From the NCBI GenBank assembly GCA_030584025.1, contig CP129487.1:744001-808000 (forward strand): a DNA stretch of 64,000 bases. Reading direction: 5' to 3'. Source of the DNA: Cyclobacteriaceae bacterium (GTDB lineage: Bacteria; Bacteroidota; Bacteroidia; Cytophagales; Cyclobacteriaceae). Shown here piece by piece: positions 24,930-33,210 of the stretch; position 1 is the first letter of the stretch, and each line of letters opens with the position of its first letter. Made by a program: the position numbers and the translations under genes. The notes beneath the pieces were generated by a model. The model did no database searches and had not been told where the DNA came from. It saw nothing but the letters and a program-made list of their open reading frames with translations.

Positions 24930-24954
24930 TACTAAAATTCCAACGCTTTTAGTA
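24930..24954 (-). terminator. Probable terminator at the end of the gene at 24949
   Basis: Arms TACTAAAA and TTTTAGTA (24930-24937 with 24947-24954) around 9 bases, followed on the minus strand by TTTTTAT. The gene's TAA stop lies in the stem. The stem is AT-only apart from one G-C pair, so strength is moderate. Confidence 0.55.
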
Positions 24955-25626
24955 CGCTTTCCTGCTCTCCAAATACTTCTTTACATTCCCATGAAACTCC
25001 TTCAATGCTTTGGTATGCAACCCAGGGTAGAGTATTCGGTCGCGAAACCAGGAGTTGCTTTTGTAGAAGGTGTCGTGTGTAACGCGGGTTCCTTGTGGCG
25101 TTGAGGTGAGGCGAATAAACTGTGAACCTTGTGAGGCTGAATTTTCCAGGTAACAGATTTTGATATTTTTTTCAGCCTCATTCACTTCTTTTATTTCATG
25201 CCCTACGCAGAGGTGAATGGCTCCTCCAGCCAATTTCAGGTTAAGAATAAGTACTTGCCCGGCTTGCAAGCCGCTGGTAGTGTTGTCGCCTGCGTAAATA
25301 ATAGAGTGATCAATCCGGGAATATTGCAAGCCAAAATGAATCATGTCTCCATTCCATGCCCGTGCCGGATCTATGGTTTTATACGCACGCCATACCTGAT
25401 CGATGGGATGATTGAAGTCAAATACTTCCTGATGTGTGTAGTAGCTTGTGTCTTGGGGATCGTAACAAATAGATTTTATCCGGGAGAAATCTTGTGCGTG
25501 GGTAATGTTATAGTCGTGTAAGAATTTCCTCACTTTGACATGCGCAATTCGATCCAGATCAATGACGGAGTTTTCTTTTTCTGTTACTTTTAAAGTTAGT
25601 GTCATACTCAGTCGGATTTGATGCAT
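24949..25626 (-). CDS. SRPBCC/START-like protein of unknown function
   Basis: The preferred start at 25626 (MHQIRLSM) gives 225 residues and a TAATG overlap with the upstream glycosyltransferase stop; ATG 25608 (MTLTLKV) is the alternative, and the frame reaches 25662. The middle and C-terminal parts have the helix-grip pattern of ligand-binding SRPBCC proteins: EVFDFNHPIDQVWRAYKTID, LNLKLAGGAIHLCVGHEI, GTRVTHDTFYKSNSWFRDRI, and a last long helix (LHTKALKEFHGNVKKYLE). No catalytic residues can be named. It is coupled to the family 2 glycosyltransferase, so a lipid- or glycan-related role is possible. Confidence 0.65.
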   Translation of the reverse strand: MHQIRLSMTLTLKVTEKENSVIDLDRIAHVKVRKFLHDYNITHAQDFSRIKSICYDPQDTSYYTHQEVFDFNHPIDQVWRAYKTIDPARAWNGDMIHFGLQYSRIDHSIIYAGDNTTSGLQAGQVLILNLKLAGGAIHLCVGHEIKEVNEAEKNIKICYLENSASQGSQFIRLTSTPQGTRVTHDTFYKSNSWFRDRILYPGLHTKALKEFHGNVKKYLESRKAY

Positions 25627-26633
25627 TATACTTTCTCTTTCTTGAGCACAAGATGTTTCCAAGCCGCATTAAGGAAGCCAAGTCCATAACCAAATAACTG
25701 TGTATAACTTGTTACAACCGACACCACGCCAATGAGAATGTTTTTATTTTTTACACTTGAGTCAGTTAATATGAGTGCCATATGAATGGGTACAGGAAGA
25801 ATCAAGAGAGGTGAATGAATGATTGATAATATCAATAAGGCCAATATGCCAATCGTAAACAGAGCTGGGGCCAGGTGTAAAAGCTTGAGTGATTCCGGAT
25901 GTCGTTTGTAAATGGTTATTCGGGCATAGCCAAAACTAAAAACCTGATTGAAAAATTGTTTTAGACTCGTTCTTCTTTTGTGATACACGTAGGCATCGTG
26001 TATCAGTACGGTTTTAAACCCAAGTTTTTGTATTTGTATGCTGAGGTCCAAATCCTCGCCAGCTGCCTTGCTTTTGGCAAATCGGATATTGGGAAATCCT
26101 CCCGTTTTGTCAAATACGTCTCTGGAAAAGCCCATGTTAAAACTCCTGGGTTGAAACCTGGCAAGCTTTTCACCGCCACCCCGTATTCCACCCGTGGTAA
26201 AGAAGGAGGTCATGGAATAGTTTATTGCTTTTTGAAGTATAGTGAAATCAGCATGTGCCTTGTCGGGGCCACCAAAGGCATCGGCATAATCTTTTTCCAA
26301 GGTGCCTTGAATAATCTCAAAGTATTGCCTGGGCAGAATGCAATCCGAATCAACAAAAATACAGTAGTTACCGCTCGCTTTTTTAAATCCATAATTCCTG
26401 CTGTCACCCGGACCGGTATTTTGTTTGAAGAAATATTTCAGGTCAAGTTTGCTTTCAAATTCCTCGTATACTTTATCCGATTTTATTTCGGAACCATCCT
26501 CAATAATAAGCACCTCAAAATCCTTAACCGTTTGGTTGGCCATGCTTTCCAATAGTTCCCTTACTTCCGTTGGCCTGTTATAGACTGGAATGATGAATGA
26601 AAAACTAATGTTTCGAGCGGTATTTTCTTTCAT
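25626..26633 (-). CDS. Family 2 glycosyltransferase with C-terminal membrane segment
   Basis: 335 residues. The GT-A fold is clear: FSFIIPVYNRPTEVRELLES at the nucleotide-sugar site, ILLIEDGS-type VLIIEDGSE, the metal-binding FVDSDC, and a later GGFPNIRFAKSKAAGEDLDL acceptor-side motif. Two hydrophobic helices near the C-terminus (about 260-300) anchor it in the membrane. It resembles enzymes that build cell-surface glycans or glycolipids. It starts an operon with the SRPBCC-like gene, whose start overlaps its stop codon by one base. Confidence 0.88.
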   Translation of the reverse strand: MKENTARNISFSFIIPVYNRPTEVRELLESMANQTVKDFEVLIIEDGSEIKSDKVYEEFESKLDLKYFFKQNTGPGDSRNYGFKKASGNYCIFVDSDCILPRQYFEIIQGTLEKDYADAFGGPDKAHADFTILQKAINYSMTSFFTTGGIRGGGEKLARFQPRSFNMGFSRDVFDKTGGFPNIRFAKSKAAGEDLDLSIQIQKLGFKTVLIHDAYVYHKRRTSLKQFFNQVFSFGYARITIYKRHPESLKLLHLAPALFTIGILALLILSIIHSPLLILPVPIHMALILTDSSVKNKNILIGVVSVVTSYTQLFGYGLGFLNAAWKHLVLKKEKV

Positions 26634-26694
26634 CCTGCTAATTCAATGGAATAAGTACGAATATACCCGAGCCTAAGTTAAATCGAAATGGCCT

Positions 26695-27585
26695 TTAAAC
26701 TATTTTGCACAACGCCTCCGCAAACAATTCCGCAGCAGCATGATGCTTTCTGAACCACAGTTCGGGTTCAATCAACTCCAGCTCAGAAACACAAAGTTGG
26801 TGCTGGTTATTCCAGATTACATCCACACGGGCATAAACAGGTAAGGGTTTGCAATGCGCAACCACACGTTCAGCAAATTCAATTTCCTGATTGGTAGGTT
26901 TGTAGTCGTGCACAGTGCCACCAAAATCATCTTGCACCCGGAAGTCGCCTGGCTTAGCTTTTTTCAACACTGCATGGCTGAATTTTCCTCCAAACAACAT
27001 ATAAGCCACTTCGCCTTTTTCCAACACCGGCTTTTGAAATTCTTGCAGCAACATGGATTCATGGGCAATCAGTTGCCTAAATATTTCTTCGTGTTCTGAA
27101 ATATTTTTCTGATTTAATCGGTACGTATGTCTCGCTGCACCGGATATTGCCGGTTTGAGAATGCAGTCTGTCCAGCCTGTTGGCGCGATAATTTCAGCTA
27201 GTGTGCGCTGATCACCCGGCTCAATAAAAACCGTGGGTGGAATGCGAATGCCTTGTTGTTCCAGGTCATGCAGGTAATGTTTGTCAATGTTCCAGCGTAT
27301 CAGCGAAAGCGGATTAACCAACTTGGTTTGCGTGTTTACTTGATCAAGCCATTTTGAAAATTCAGCGTAGCGATCAAAGTAATCCCACGTTGTGCGAAAT
27401 ACCGCCAGCTTTGTTTTTGTCCAATCATAATCCGGGTTATCCCAATGGGTTCGGGCAACGGTCAGGCCTTTTCGTTCCAGTGCTTCGCGTACCAGCCTGT
27501 CATCCTCCAGGATGTTTTGTTTATACCAATCGGGATTTACCGGGTTCACATAGCGAGCATCGGTAAGAAGCGTAACATCAACCAT
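26695..27585 (-). CDS. ATP-grasp domain protein (RimK/glutathione-synthetase-like)
   Basis: 296 residues from ATG 27585 (MVDVTLLTDARY), which overlaps the upstream tauE stop codon by one base (TGATG); the open frame extends 4 codons further. N-terminal domain 1-115, then the ATP-grasp core: CILKPAISGAARHTYRL for the ATP-binding lysine loop, SMLLQEFQKPVLEKGEVAYM for the hinge, and YARVDVIWNNQHQLCVSELELIEPELWF for the metal-binding region. Such enzymes ligate an acid to an amine with ATP; the substrate is unknown. Translational coupling with a TauE-type transporter is notable. Confidence 0.82.
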   Translation of the reverse strand: MVDVTLLTDARYVNPVNPDWYKQNILEDDRLVREALERKGLTVARTHWDNPDYDWTKTKLAVFRTTWDYFDRYAEFSKWLDQVNTQTKLVNPLSLIRWNIDKHYLHDLEQQGIRIPPTVFIEPGDQRTLAEIIAPTGWTDCILKPAISGAARHTYRLNQKNISEHEEIFRQLIAHESMLLQEFQKPVLEKGEVAYMLFGGKFSHAVLKKAKPGDFRVQDDFGGTVHDYKPTNQEIEFAERVVAHCKPLPVYARVDVIWNNQHQLCVSELELIEPELWFRKHHAAAELFAEALCKIV

Positions 27586-28343
27586 CAGAAGAACCAAAGT
27601 TTAACAGCCAAACCAATAACGGTAATTACCAGCACACGCTTGATCCACACCTCGCCTTTATCTACACTCCACCGGCTGGCATACCAGCCACCAAAGCCCT
27701 GGCCAACGGCAAGGGTAAGGCCCATCATCCATTCAATTTTTCCTTCAATCGCAAACACGATAATCGCCACACTGGTGTACACAATGGCAGCAAATACTTT
27801 TACATAGTTTGTTTTTACCAATCCGAAGTGGTTGATGTTGGTAAGTACGGCAATTACCAGAAACCCGATACCTGCCTGAATGAATCCGCCATAGACACCC
27901 AAAAAGAAAAATGCCAGTATACCTAACGCCTGATGTTTGACACCGAGACGTTCCGGTCGGTTAAGTTTTTTCGTGCGCGGCTCCACCACAATGCTGATCA
28001 CCACCAGCACCATAATGATGGCGAGTATGCGGTTGAATAATGTATCGTCAATGTCAACGGCTAACGTGGCGCCCAAAAATCCTCCGCCCAATGAGGCTAA
28101 GCCCAGATACAGACTATACGGAAACGGAAGTTTAATGCCCTTGCTGTTGAAACCCGTAACGGCAAAAATGTTTTGTGAGAGTATGGCCACACGGTTGGTG
28201 GCATTGGCTACAGAGCCGGGCAGGCCCATAAAAATCAATACCGGCAAACTGATGAGTGAACCGCCACCCGCTACCGTATTCAGGAAACCCGAAATGAACC
28301 CGATGAAGATGATGAAGACAATGTTGAGGATTTCCATGCACAA
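27585..28343 (-). CDS. TauE/SafE-family sulfite/organosulfonate exporter
   Basis: 252 residues and about eight membrane helices, the usual size. Two halves each carry the family pattern: GFISGFLNTVAGGGSLISLP near the N-terminus and GVYGGFIQAGIGFLVIAVLT in the middle, the inverted-repeat core of TauE/SafE transporters. These proteins export small anions such as sulfite or sulfoacetate, but the true substrate is often unknown. Start may be 28343 or the second Met at 28337. Divergent from the surface-repeat gene at 28429, with 85 bases in between. Confidence 0.88.
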   Translation of the reverse strand: MCMEILNIVFIIFIGFISGFLNTVAGGGSLISLPVLIFMGLPGSVANATNRVAILSQNIFAVTGFNSKGIKLPFPYSLYLGLASLGGGFLGATLAVDIDDTLFNRILAIIMVLVVISIVVEPRTKKLNRPERLGVKHQALGILAFFFLGVYGGFIQAGIGFLVIAVLTNINHFGLVKTNYVKVFAAIVYTSVAIIVFAIEGKIEWMMGLTLAVGQGFGGWYASRWSVDKGEVWIKRVLVITVIGLAVKLWFF

Positions 28344-28428
28344 AATTGCGAGGCCTAAAAATAAGTAAAGAAGTGGTGCGTTAAAGTATCGTTGTCAATA
28401 AAGTTGAAACTAAACCCTCTGCTCAATC

Positions 28429-29781
28429 GTGTGTCCCCCAAACCGAATTGTCTTCGTTGGCTTATTGTTACTATCGCTAACAGGAATAGCCCAACCAAAG
28501 AAGCCAGATGAAAAAATCTTTCAGCTTTCACTGCTGCCCGGCTTGGGAACAAATGGCCTTCATCCGGGTGGGTTTACCAATGTGTTTTCGGTTAACCTGA
28601 CGTCCGGGTATTCAAAGGCTACTTTATTTCTTGAGGTTGGTGTGATCTCAAACCTGAATGAAGAAAAAACCCGCGGACTGCAACTTGCTGGATTGGCCAA
28701 CCTGACAGGCGCCAACGCTTTTGCCGGTTTGACAGAGAAGGAAATCAGAGAAAAAATCATTTCAGGTTTTGAAGCAAACCTTACGGGATTGCAACTTTCC
28801 GGACTTACCAATGTGGTCATCAACAATACGTTTGGTGGCCAGCTTACAGGTGGAGTGAACATCAGCAAAGGCGCCATGTTGGGTGTGCAGGTGGCTGGCT
28901 TGATCAATCAAGTGAACAAATACATTTTTGGTGTGCAGGTTGCGGGTTTATCCAATGTGGCGATGCAGTCGGTTGATGGTGTTCAGCTTGCCGGACTTTC
29001 CAACTACACCGATGGTGAATTGTTTGGAGTACAGATCGGAACGTACAACCGAGCACGAAATATGGAAGGCGTAAACTCGTACGACAACAACGATCCTACC
29101 GGTGTACAGATCGGACTTGTGAATCGTGCTTTCAAGATGAATGGTTTTCAGATTGGAATAATCAATATCGCCAGGCGCAGTCAAGGAACACAAATTGGCT
29201 TGATTAATATTTACCGAAAGGGGAAAGATGTAGGCACGCGCGATGGTACATCCATCGGGTTGATTAACATTGGCGATGTGGGTTATGCCGCTATGTATGC
29301 CAACGATATCTTTCTTCAGAACTATGAACTCTCCACCGGAAATTATTTCAAGAACAGCCGGGTGTTGGAGGATCGTTTCAATAAAAGTGTTCAGAATAGT
29401 TTAATCTATTCGAGAACAAGCTGGCAAGGCAATATGTGGGCGATGGGGTATGGGTTAAGGAAAATGTATTTCATTAAATCGAGTATGCCCGGCATGGGTT
29501 CATTCCGGTTTTTCAGTTATGGATTGGATGTGCAACACATCAATCACGGTAAATCTTTTTCGCGTGAGTTGAGTTTGTTGGTGCGGCCGAAAATTTTGGC
29601 TGGTACGCGGTTGTCGCCTAAACTTCATAGCATTTATGTAATTGCATCAATCGACTTGAATTATTACCGAAATCATTCCGGCATGGATATTAACACGCTT
29701 ACGCAACAAGAGGAGCAGGCACCAACCAGTGTGGTGCAAAAGCTATGGCCAGGTTACTCGCTGGGTGTTATGCTTCGTTGA
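28429..29781 (+). CDS. LA_2272-type surface-repeat protein
   Basis: 450 residues from a GTG start, with a signal peptide (FVGLLLLSLTGIAQ). Residues about 75-285 contain short repeats built around the word GxQxAGLxN or GxQIGLxN (GLQLAGLANL, GVQVAGLINQ, GVQVAGLSNV, GVQLAGLSNY, GVQIGLVNRA, GTQIGLINIY, GTSIGLINIG). These form regular strand-turn units, presumably a beta-solenoid or barrel on the outer surface. The C-terminal about 150 residues look like beta-barrel strands. The family is known mainly from Leptospira and Bacteroidota; its function is not established. Confidence 0.8.
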   Translation: MCPPNRIVFVGLLLLSLTGIAQPKKPDEKIFQLSLLPGLGTNGLHPGGFTNVFSVNLTSGYSKATLFLEVGVISNLNEEKTRGLQLAGLANLTGANAFAGLTEKEIREKIISGFEANLTGLQLSGLTNVVINNTFGGQLTGGVNISKGAMLGVQVAGLINQVNKYIFGVQVAGLSNVAMQSVDGVQLAGLSNYTDGELFGVQIGTYNRARNMEGVNSYDNNDPTGVQIGLVNRAFKMNGFQIGIINIARRSQGTQIGLINIYRKGKDVGTRDGTSIGLINIGDVGYAAMYANDIFLQNYELSTGNYFKNSRVLEDRFNKSVQNSLIYSRTSWQGNMWAMGYGLRKMYFIKSSMPGMGSFRFFSYGLDVQHINHGKSFSRELSLLVRPKILAGTRLSPKLHSIYVIASIDLNYYRNHSGMDINTLTQQEEQAPTSVVQKLWPGYSLGVMLR

Positions 29782-29782
29782 G

Positions 29783-30592
29783 TTAACGCACCTGCGCGCT
29801 TCGGATAATGCGCGCCAATAAATTTGGGAAGAGTCGTTTCAGGTAAACGGCAGTCGTTTCTTTCATGCCCGCGATATACACCTCGTTCTTTTTGGCTTCA
29901 ATGGCACGTACCATTTTTTTGGCGAGTACTTCAGGAGGCAAGCCGGCAGCTGTGGTCGGATCCATCTTTTCATTTTTGCTGCCATCGCCTACCAGGGCAT
30001 TGATGGAAACGTTCGTGCGTATCCAACCTGGACAAACCAGGGTTACATAAATGGCCGGACTTTCATTCCAGAGTTCTGCACGGAGCGCGTCAAAAAATCC
30101 GTGCAAGGCATGCTTGGCTGCCGAGTAGCCCGTGCGATACGGTGTGCCCACTTTGCCGGTAATGCTGGTAATGGTTACATAATGCCCTTGCTTGCGTTCA
30201 ATAAAGTGCGGGATCAGACTTTTCGTCAACGCGATCTGACCAAAATAATCCACTTCCATCACTTTGCGGTCAACATCAAGAATGGTGTCTTTTGCCAAGC
30301 TCCGCTGACTGATACCGCCATTGTTAACGAGTACATCCACATGACCAAATAATTGAATGGCTGCTTCCGCGGATAGCTTAAGCGTATCGGATTGACTCAA
30401 GTCGAGGGGAAGAATACGGATGTTGGCTTGTGCATCTGCCGGACAATTTCCCTTCACGCGTTCCAGTTCTTCTTTTCTTCGCGAGGAGAGGATGAGTTTG
30501 TTTCCGCGTTTGGCCAATTCATAGGTGAGTGCCTCGCCAATGCCGGATGATGCCCCGGTGATCCAGATTACTTTGCCTTTCAGTTTTGTCAT
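29783..30592 (-). CDS. Short-chain dehydrogenase/reductase (SDR family)
   Basis: 269 residues. Classical SDR motifs: the TGASSGIGEA Rossmann loop at about 12-21, NNGG in the place of NNAG (about 89-92), the active-site Ser of TITSITG and the YSAAK catalytic Tyr/Lys. The C-terminal extension (VYIAGMKETTAVYLKRLFPNLLARIIRS) resembles the membrane-associated DHRS7-like group. NAD(P)-dependent oxidoreduction of an unknown alcohol or ketone is expected. It converges with the surface-repeat gene with one base between the two stop codons. Confidence 0.9.
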   Translation of the reverse strand: MTKLKGKVIWITGASSGIGEALTYELAKRGNKLILSSRRKEELERVKGNCPADAQANIRILPLDLSQSDTLKLSAEAAIQLFGHVDVLVNNGGISQRSLAKDTILDVDRKVMEVDYFGQIALTKSLIPHFIERKQGHYVTITSITGKVGTPYRTGYSAAKHALHGFFDALRAELWNESPAIYVTLVCPGWIRTNVSINALVGDGSKNEKMDPTTAAGLPPEVLAKKMVRAIEAKKNEVYIAGMKETTAVYLKRLFPNLLARIIRSAQVR

Positions 30593-30631
30593 AGTGGTCT
30601 ATAAAATCAAATTCTTTGTGAGCGTATTTTT

Positions 30632-30851
30632 TTAACCACATAGGCACATAGAGCACATAGTTTTTTTGGATTCATCTCAACAATAGAAAGACTGAAACCG
30701 CGAAGAGTACAAAGGTTTTCACAAAGGTCTCAAAGGGGTCCAATTCAGGGGCTTTTCATTGTGAACTTTGAGCATTCTTTGTGTGCTTTGTGGTTAAACT
30801 TATTTTGAGGTAGACTATAATTACTATGTTATCTATGTTTCTATGTAGTTT
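30632..30851. repeat. Nested ACATAG / ACAAAG inverted repeats
   Basis: An outer pair of arms, TAACCACATAGGCACATAG (from 30632) and the mirrored ACATAG words up to 30851, encloses an inner pair at about 30696-30795 built from ACAAAG-type words (for example CACAAAGGTCTCAAAGG against CTTTGTGTGCTTTGTGG). It fills the 280-base gap between the SDR gene and the next membrane gene. The same family of words is found at 18049-18149. No open reading frame is credible here. Confidence 0.65.
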
Positions 30852-30872
30852 ACGAATTACAAGGATATCTAA

Positions 30873-31235
30873 CTATTTTTTATTCACTTCAGCGTATACC
30901 CAAATCGTGTAAACGCCTAACGCGGTACCAATCGGGAATGAGAAAAGTTTGAAGCAGCCCATAATGAGCAACAGGGTTAATGCCCACGACCGATGTTGGA
31001 GTAATGCTATTCCACCAATGATGGAGGGAACTGCAAACAAAATGATGAGTATCCAGAATAAACCCGGAATAGCCCAGCCTAATAATTCCAAAATCCAGGT
31101 GCCATCAGGGCCGGCTTCATCGGCTATTAATGGAAACAAGGTGGAAAGAAAAAGGGCAAGCCCACCAAGAATTAAAACCTGGAAGCACCCCGATACAATA
31201 TACAGGATGGCCAGAATGCGTTTATGTGAATCCAT
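30873..31235 (-). CDS. Small integral membrane protein of unknown function
   Basis: 120 residues, four hydrophobic helices separated by short loops (about 10-32, 45-70, 75-95, 100-117). Basic N-terminus MDSHKR. No motif identified. It lies 3 bases after folA on the same strand, so it is probably co-transcribed with folA and fmt, although nothing links its function to folate metabolism. Confidence 0.7.
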   Translation of the reverse strand: MDSHKRILAILYIVSGCFQVLILGGLALFLSTLFPLIADEAGPDGTWILELLGWAIPGLFWILIILFAVPSIIGGIALLQHRSWALTLLLIMGCFKLFSFPIGTALGVYTIWVYAEVNKK

Positions 31236-31238
31236 ATG

Positions 31239-31745
31239 TCAGGAATTTATTTTTTGATAAACAACAAAATCGAATGCATAGCGGTGGCGATCATCTTTTG
31301 GGTGATGAAGTCGCGAAACTTCTTTCCATGAACGTGTATCAAATTCTGGGAAGTACGTATCGCCATCCAGCGTTGTCAGAATTTCAGTCAGGTAAAGTTT
31401 ATTGGCTTTTGGCATGCCTTGCCGGTAAATCTCAGCGCCACCAATAATGAAGATTTCATCGGTAACAATATTGGTGGCTTCGTCAAGCGCTTCTTCCAAT
31501 GAGTGAACAACCACGCAGCCTTCTGCAACGAAATCACGTTGACGGGTTACAACAATGTTGGTACGGTTGGGCAAGGGCCTGAATTTTTCAGGAATGGAAT
31601 CGTAATTTTTTCTACCCATAATAACCGGATGCCCTTTGGTGGTTTGCATGAAGTACTTCATGTCATCGGGCAGGTGCCAAGGCAGGTCATTGTTTTTTCC
31701 GATGACGCGGTTTTCGGTTAAGGCGGCTATGAGTGAAATGGTCAT
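31239..31745 (-). CDS. folA: Dihydrofolate reductase
   Basis: 168 residues. Reduces dihydrofolate to tetrahydrofolate with NADPH. Motifs of the bacterial enzyme: ISLIAALTENRVIGKNNDLPWHLPDDM at the N-terminus (split over residues 3-29, with the conserved W and acidic Asp), PVIMGRKNYDSIPEKFRPLP for NADPH binding, and IFIIGGAEIYRQGM. Follows fmt by 24 bases on the same strand; fmt uses formyl-tetrahydrofolate, so the pair is functionally linked. Confidence 0.96.
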   Translation of the reverse strand: MTISLIAALTENRVIGKNNDLPWHLPDDMKYFMQTTKGHPVIMGRKNYDSIPEKFRPLPNRTNIVVTRQRDFVAEGCVVVHSLEEALDEATNIVTDEIFIIGGAEIYRQGMPKANKLYLTEILTTLDGDTYFPEFDTRSWKEVSRLHHPKDDRHRYAFDFVVYQKINS

Positions 31746-31769
31746 TCGGTGAGTGCTGGATTTTAGATT

Positions 31770-32687
31770 TCAGATTTTATTGCCCCGAAAAAATTCTGCA
31801 ATGCTCATTCGCTTTTTTCCTTCCGGCTGAAGCTCTAAAATAGAAATGCTTCCGTTGGAAGTCTGGTGGTAAAGATAAGTTTTATTGTCTGTTTGAATCG
31901 GACCGTTGTCACTATTTAATTGATTGGGCAATACCTTCGTTTTAAAGATTTTGAATGTTTTTCCGTTTAAGGTTGTCCAGGCAGTGGGGTAGGGGCTTAA
32001 CCCACGAACAAAATTATGAATGTGTTCAGCAGGCTGGCTCCAGTTGATCTGACACGTTTCCTTAAAAATTTTTGGAGCGTGCTTAATATCTGCTGTTTCA
32101 GATTGTGGTTGTGCAGGGTGATTTCCGGAGGCAATAGCTTCAGCTGTTTTTAAAACAAGTCCTGCGCCTTTTTTCATTAGCCTTTCATACAAGGATCCCA
32201 CATCATCGGTATCATAAATCGGTTCTTTTTCCTGAAAGATGATGCTGCCGGTGTCGATTTCGTGTTTTAGAAAGAAGGTAGTTACACCTGTCTCTTTCTC
32301 ACCATTGATAATCGCCCAGTTGATGGGTGCAGCTCCACGGTATTGCGGTAGGAGAGAGGCATGTAAATTAAAAGTCCCGAATTCAGGCATCGACCAAACC
32401 ACTTCAGGTAACATCCGAAACGCAACAACCACTTGCAGGTTGGCATTATAATTTTTCAACTCCTCCAAAAACTGTGGCGATTTCAGGTTGGTGGGTTGCA
32501 GTACGGGAATGTTATGTTTTAACGCGCATTCTTTTACAGGTGAAAAGGTAATTTTTTGTCCCCGGCCCTGGGGCTTATCAGGCGCAGTAATTACCGCCAC
32601 CACATTGAACTTGTGTTCAACCAGTATTTCCAGACTGGGCACGGCAAATTCGGGGGTGCCCATGAATATGATTCTTAAATCGTTCAT
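31770..32687 (-). CDS. fmt: Methionyl-tRNA formyltransferase
   Basis: 305 residues. Formylates Met-tRNA(fMet) with 10-formyl-THF for translation initiation. Recognisable: IIFMGTPEFAVPSLEIL at the N-terminus, the catalytic NLHASLLPQYRGAAPINWAI (Asn-His pair), and the GEKETGVTTFFL and DTGSII segments; the C-terminal OB fold is slightly short. No def gene is adjacent. Upstream of folA in the same direction, and divergent from the hicBA pair. Confidence 0.96.
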   Translation of the reverse strand: MNDLRIIFMGTPEFAVPSLEILVEHKFNVVAVITAPDKPQGRGQKITFSPVKECALKHNIPVLQPTNLKSPQFLEELKNYNANLQVVVAFRMLPEVVWSMPEFGTFNLHASLLPQYRGAAPINWAIINGEKETGVTTFFLKHEIDTGSIIFQEKEPIYDTDDVGSLYERLMKKGAGLVLKTAEAIASGNHPAQPQSETADIKHAPKIFKETCQINWSQPAEHIHNFVRGLSPYPTAWTTLNGKTFKIFKTKVLPNQLNSDNGPIQTDNKTYLYHQTSNGSISILELQPEGKKRMSIAEFFRGNKI

Positions 32688-32737
32688 GCTTAAAAGGACT
32701 GCAAAATGTCAAAAAATTGGCTTGATTGAACGAATCA

Positions 32738-32768
32738 TTGATGAAAACCGTATTAAATGATAAATTTG
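32738..32768 (+). promoter_or_regulatory. Bacteroidota-type promoter of hicBA
   Basis: TTG at 32738-32740, 20 bases, then TAAATTTG at 32761-32768: an exact match to TTG-N19-21-TAnnTTTG. The hicB ATG lies 5 bases after the -7 box, so the mRNA leader would be very short. It is the best complete promoter in the window. Confidence 0.7.
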
Positions 32769-32773
32769 ATTGT

Positions 32774-33001
32774 ATGAAGAACTATACATTCAGGATATTA
32801 CTGAATAAGGAGCCAGAGGGAGGCTATACAGTAACAGTTCCGAGACTTCCGGGATGCATTACCTATGGCGCTACGATTGAAGAGGCAATCGAAAACGCCC
32901 GAGAAGCTACCACGTTATACATCGAGAGCCTTGTTGAGGATGGTGAACCGATTCCTACGGAAGAAAATACATTCGAGTACTCGCTTTCAATTCCTGCGTG
33001 A
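32774..33001 (+). CDS. hicB: HicB-family antitoxin
   Basis: 75 residues from ATG 32774 (MKNYTFRILL); the open frame extends to 32726 but would run through the promoter. The degraded RNase-H-like fold of HicB shows in FRILLNKEPEGGYTVTVPRLPGC and TYGATIEEAIENAREA. There is no clear DNA-binding tail, so it is the short HicB type. Its stop overlaps the hicA start by 4 bases (GTGA). HicB binds and neutralises the HicA ribonuclease. Confidence 0.9.
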   Translation: MKNYTFRILLNKEPEGGYTVTVPRLPGCITYGATIEEAIENAREATTLYIESLVEDGEPIPTEENTFEYSLSIPA

Positions 33002-33210
33002 GCACCACTTCTTCGTATACGTCAAAGGCGGTTATTAAACTTCTTGAAGAAAGGGGCTTTGTACTGCATCGTGTGAAAGGGAGTCATCACATTTTTAAAT
33101 CGCATGACGGTTCGAAACGAGTTATTGTGCCAATGCATAATAGGGATTTGCCAAAAGGCACCTTCTACGCTATTCTTAAACAGGCTGGTATAGACAAAAA
33201 GAGCATTTAG
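32998..33210 (+). CDS. hicA: HicA-family mRNA interferase toxin
   Basis: 70 residues from a GTG start that overlaps the hicB stop. The dsRNA-binding-like fold is clear: KAVIKLLEERGFVLHRVKGS, the catalytic His in GSHHIFKSHDGSKRVIVPMH, and the C-terminal helix GTFYAILKQAGIDKKSI. HicA cuts mRNA independently of ribosomes in many hosts. The antitoxin-first order hicB-hicA is one of the two known arrangements. It converges with nth with a 4-base overlap. Confidence 0.9.
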   Translation: MSTTSSYTSKAVIKLLEERGFVLHRVKGSHHIFKSHDGSKRVIVPMHNRDLPKGTFYAILKQAGIDKKSI

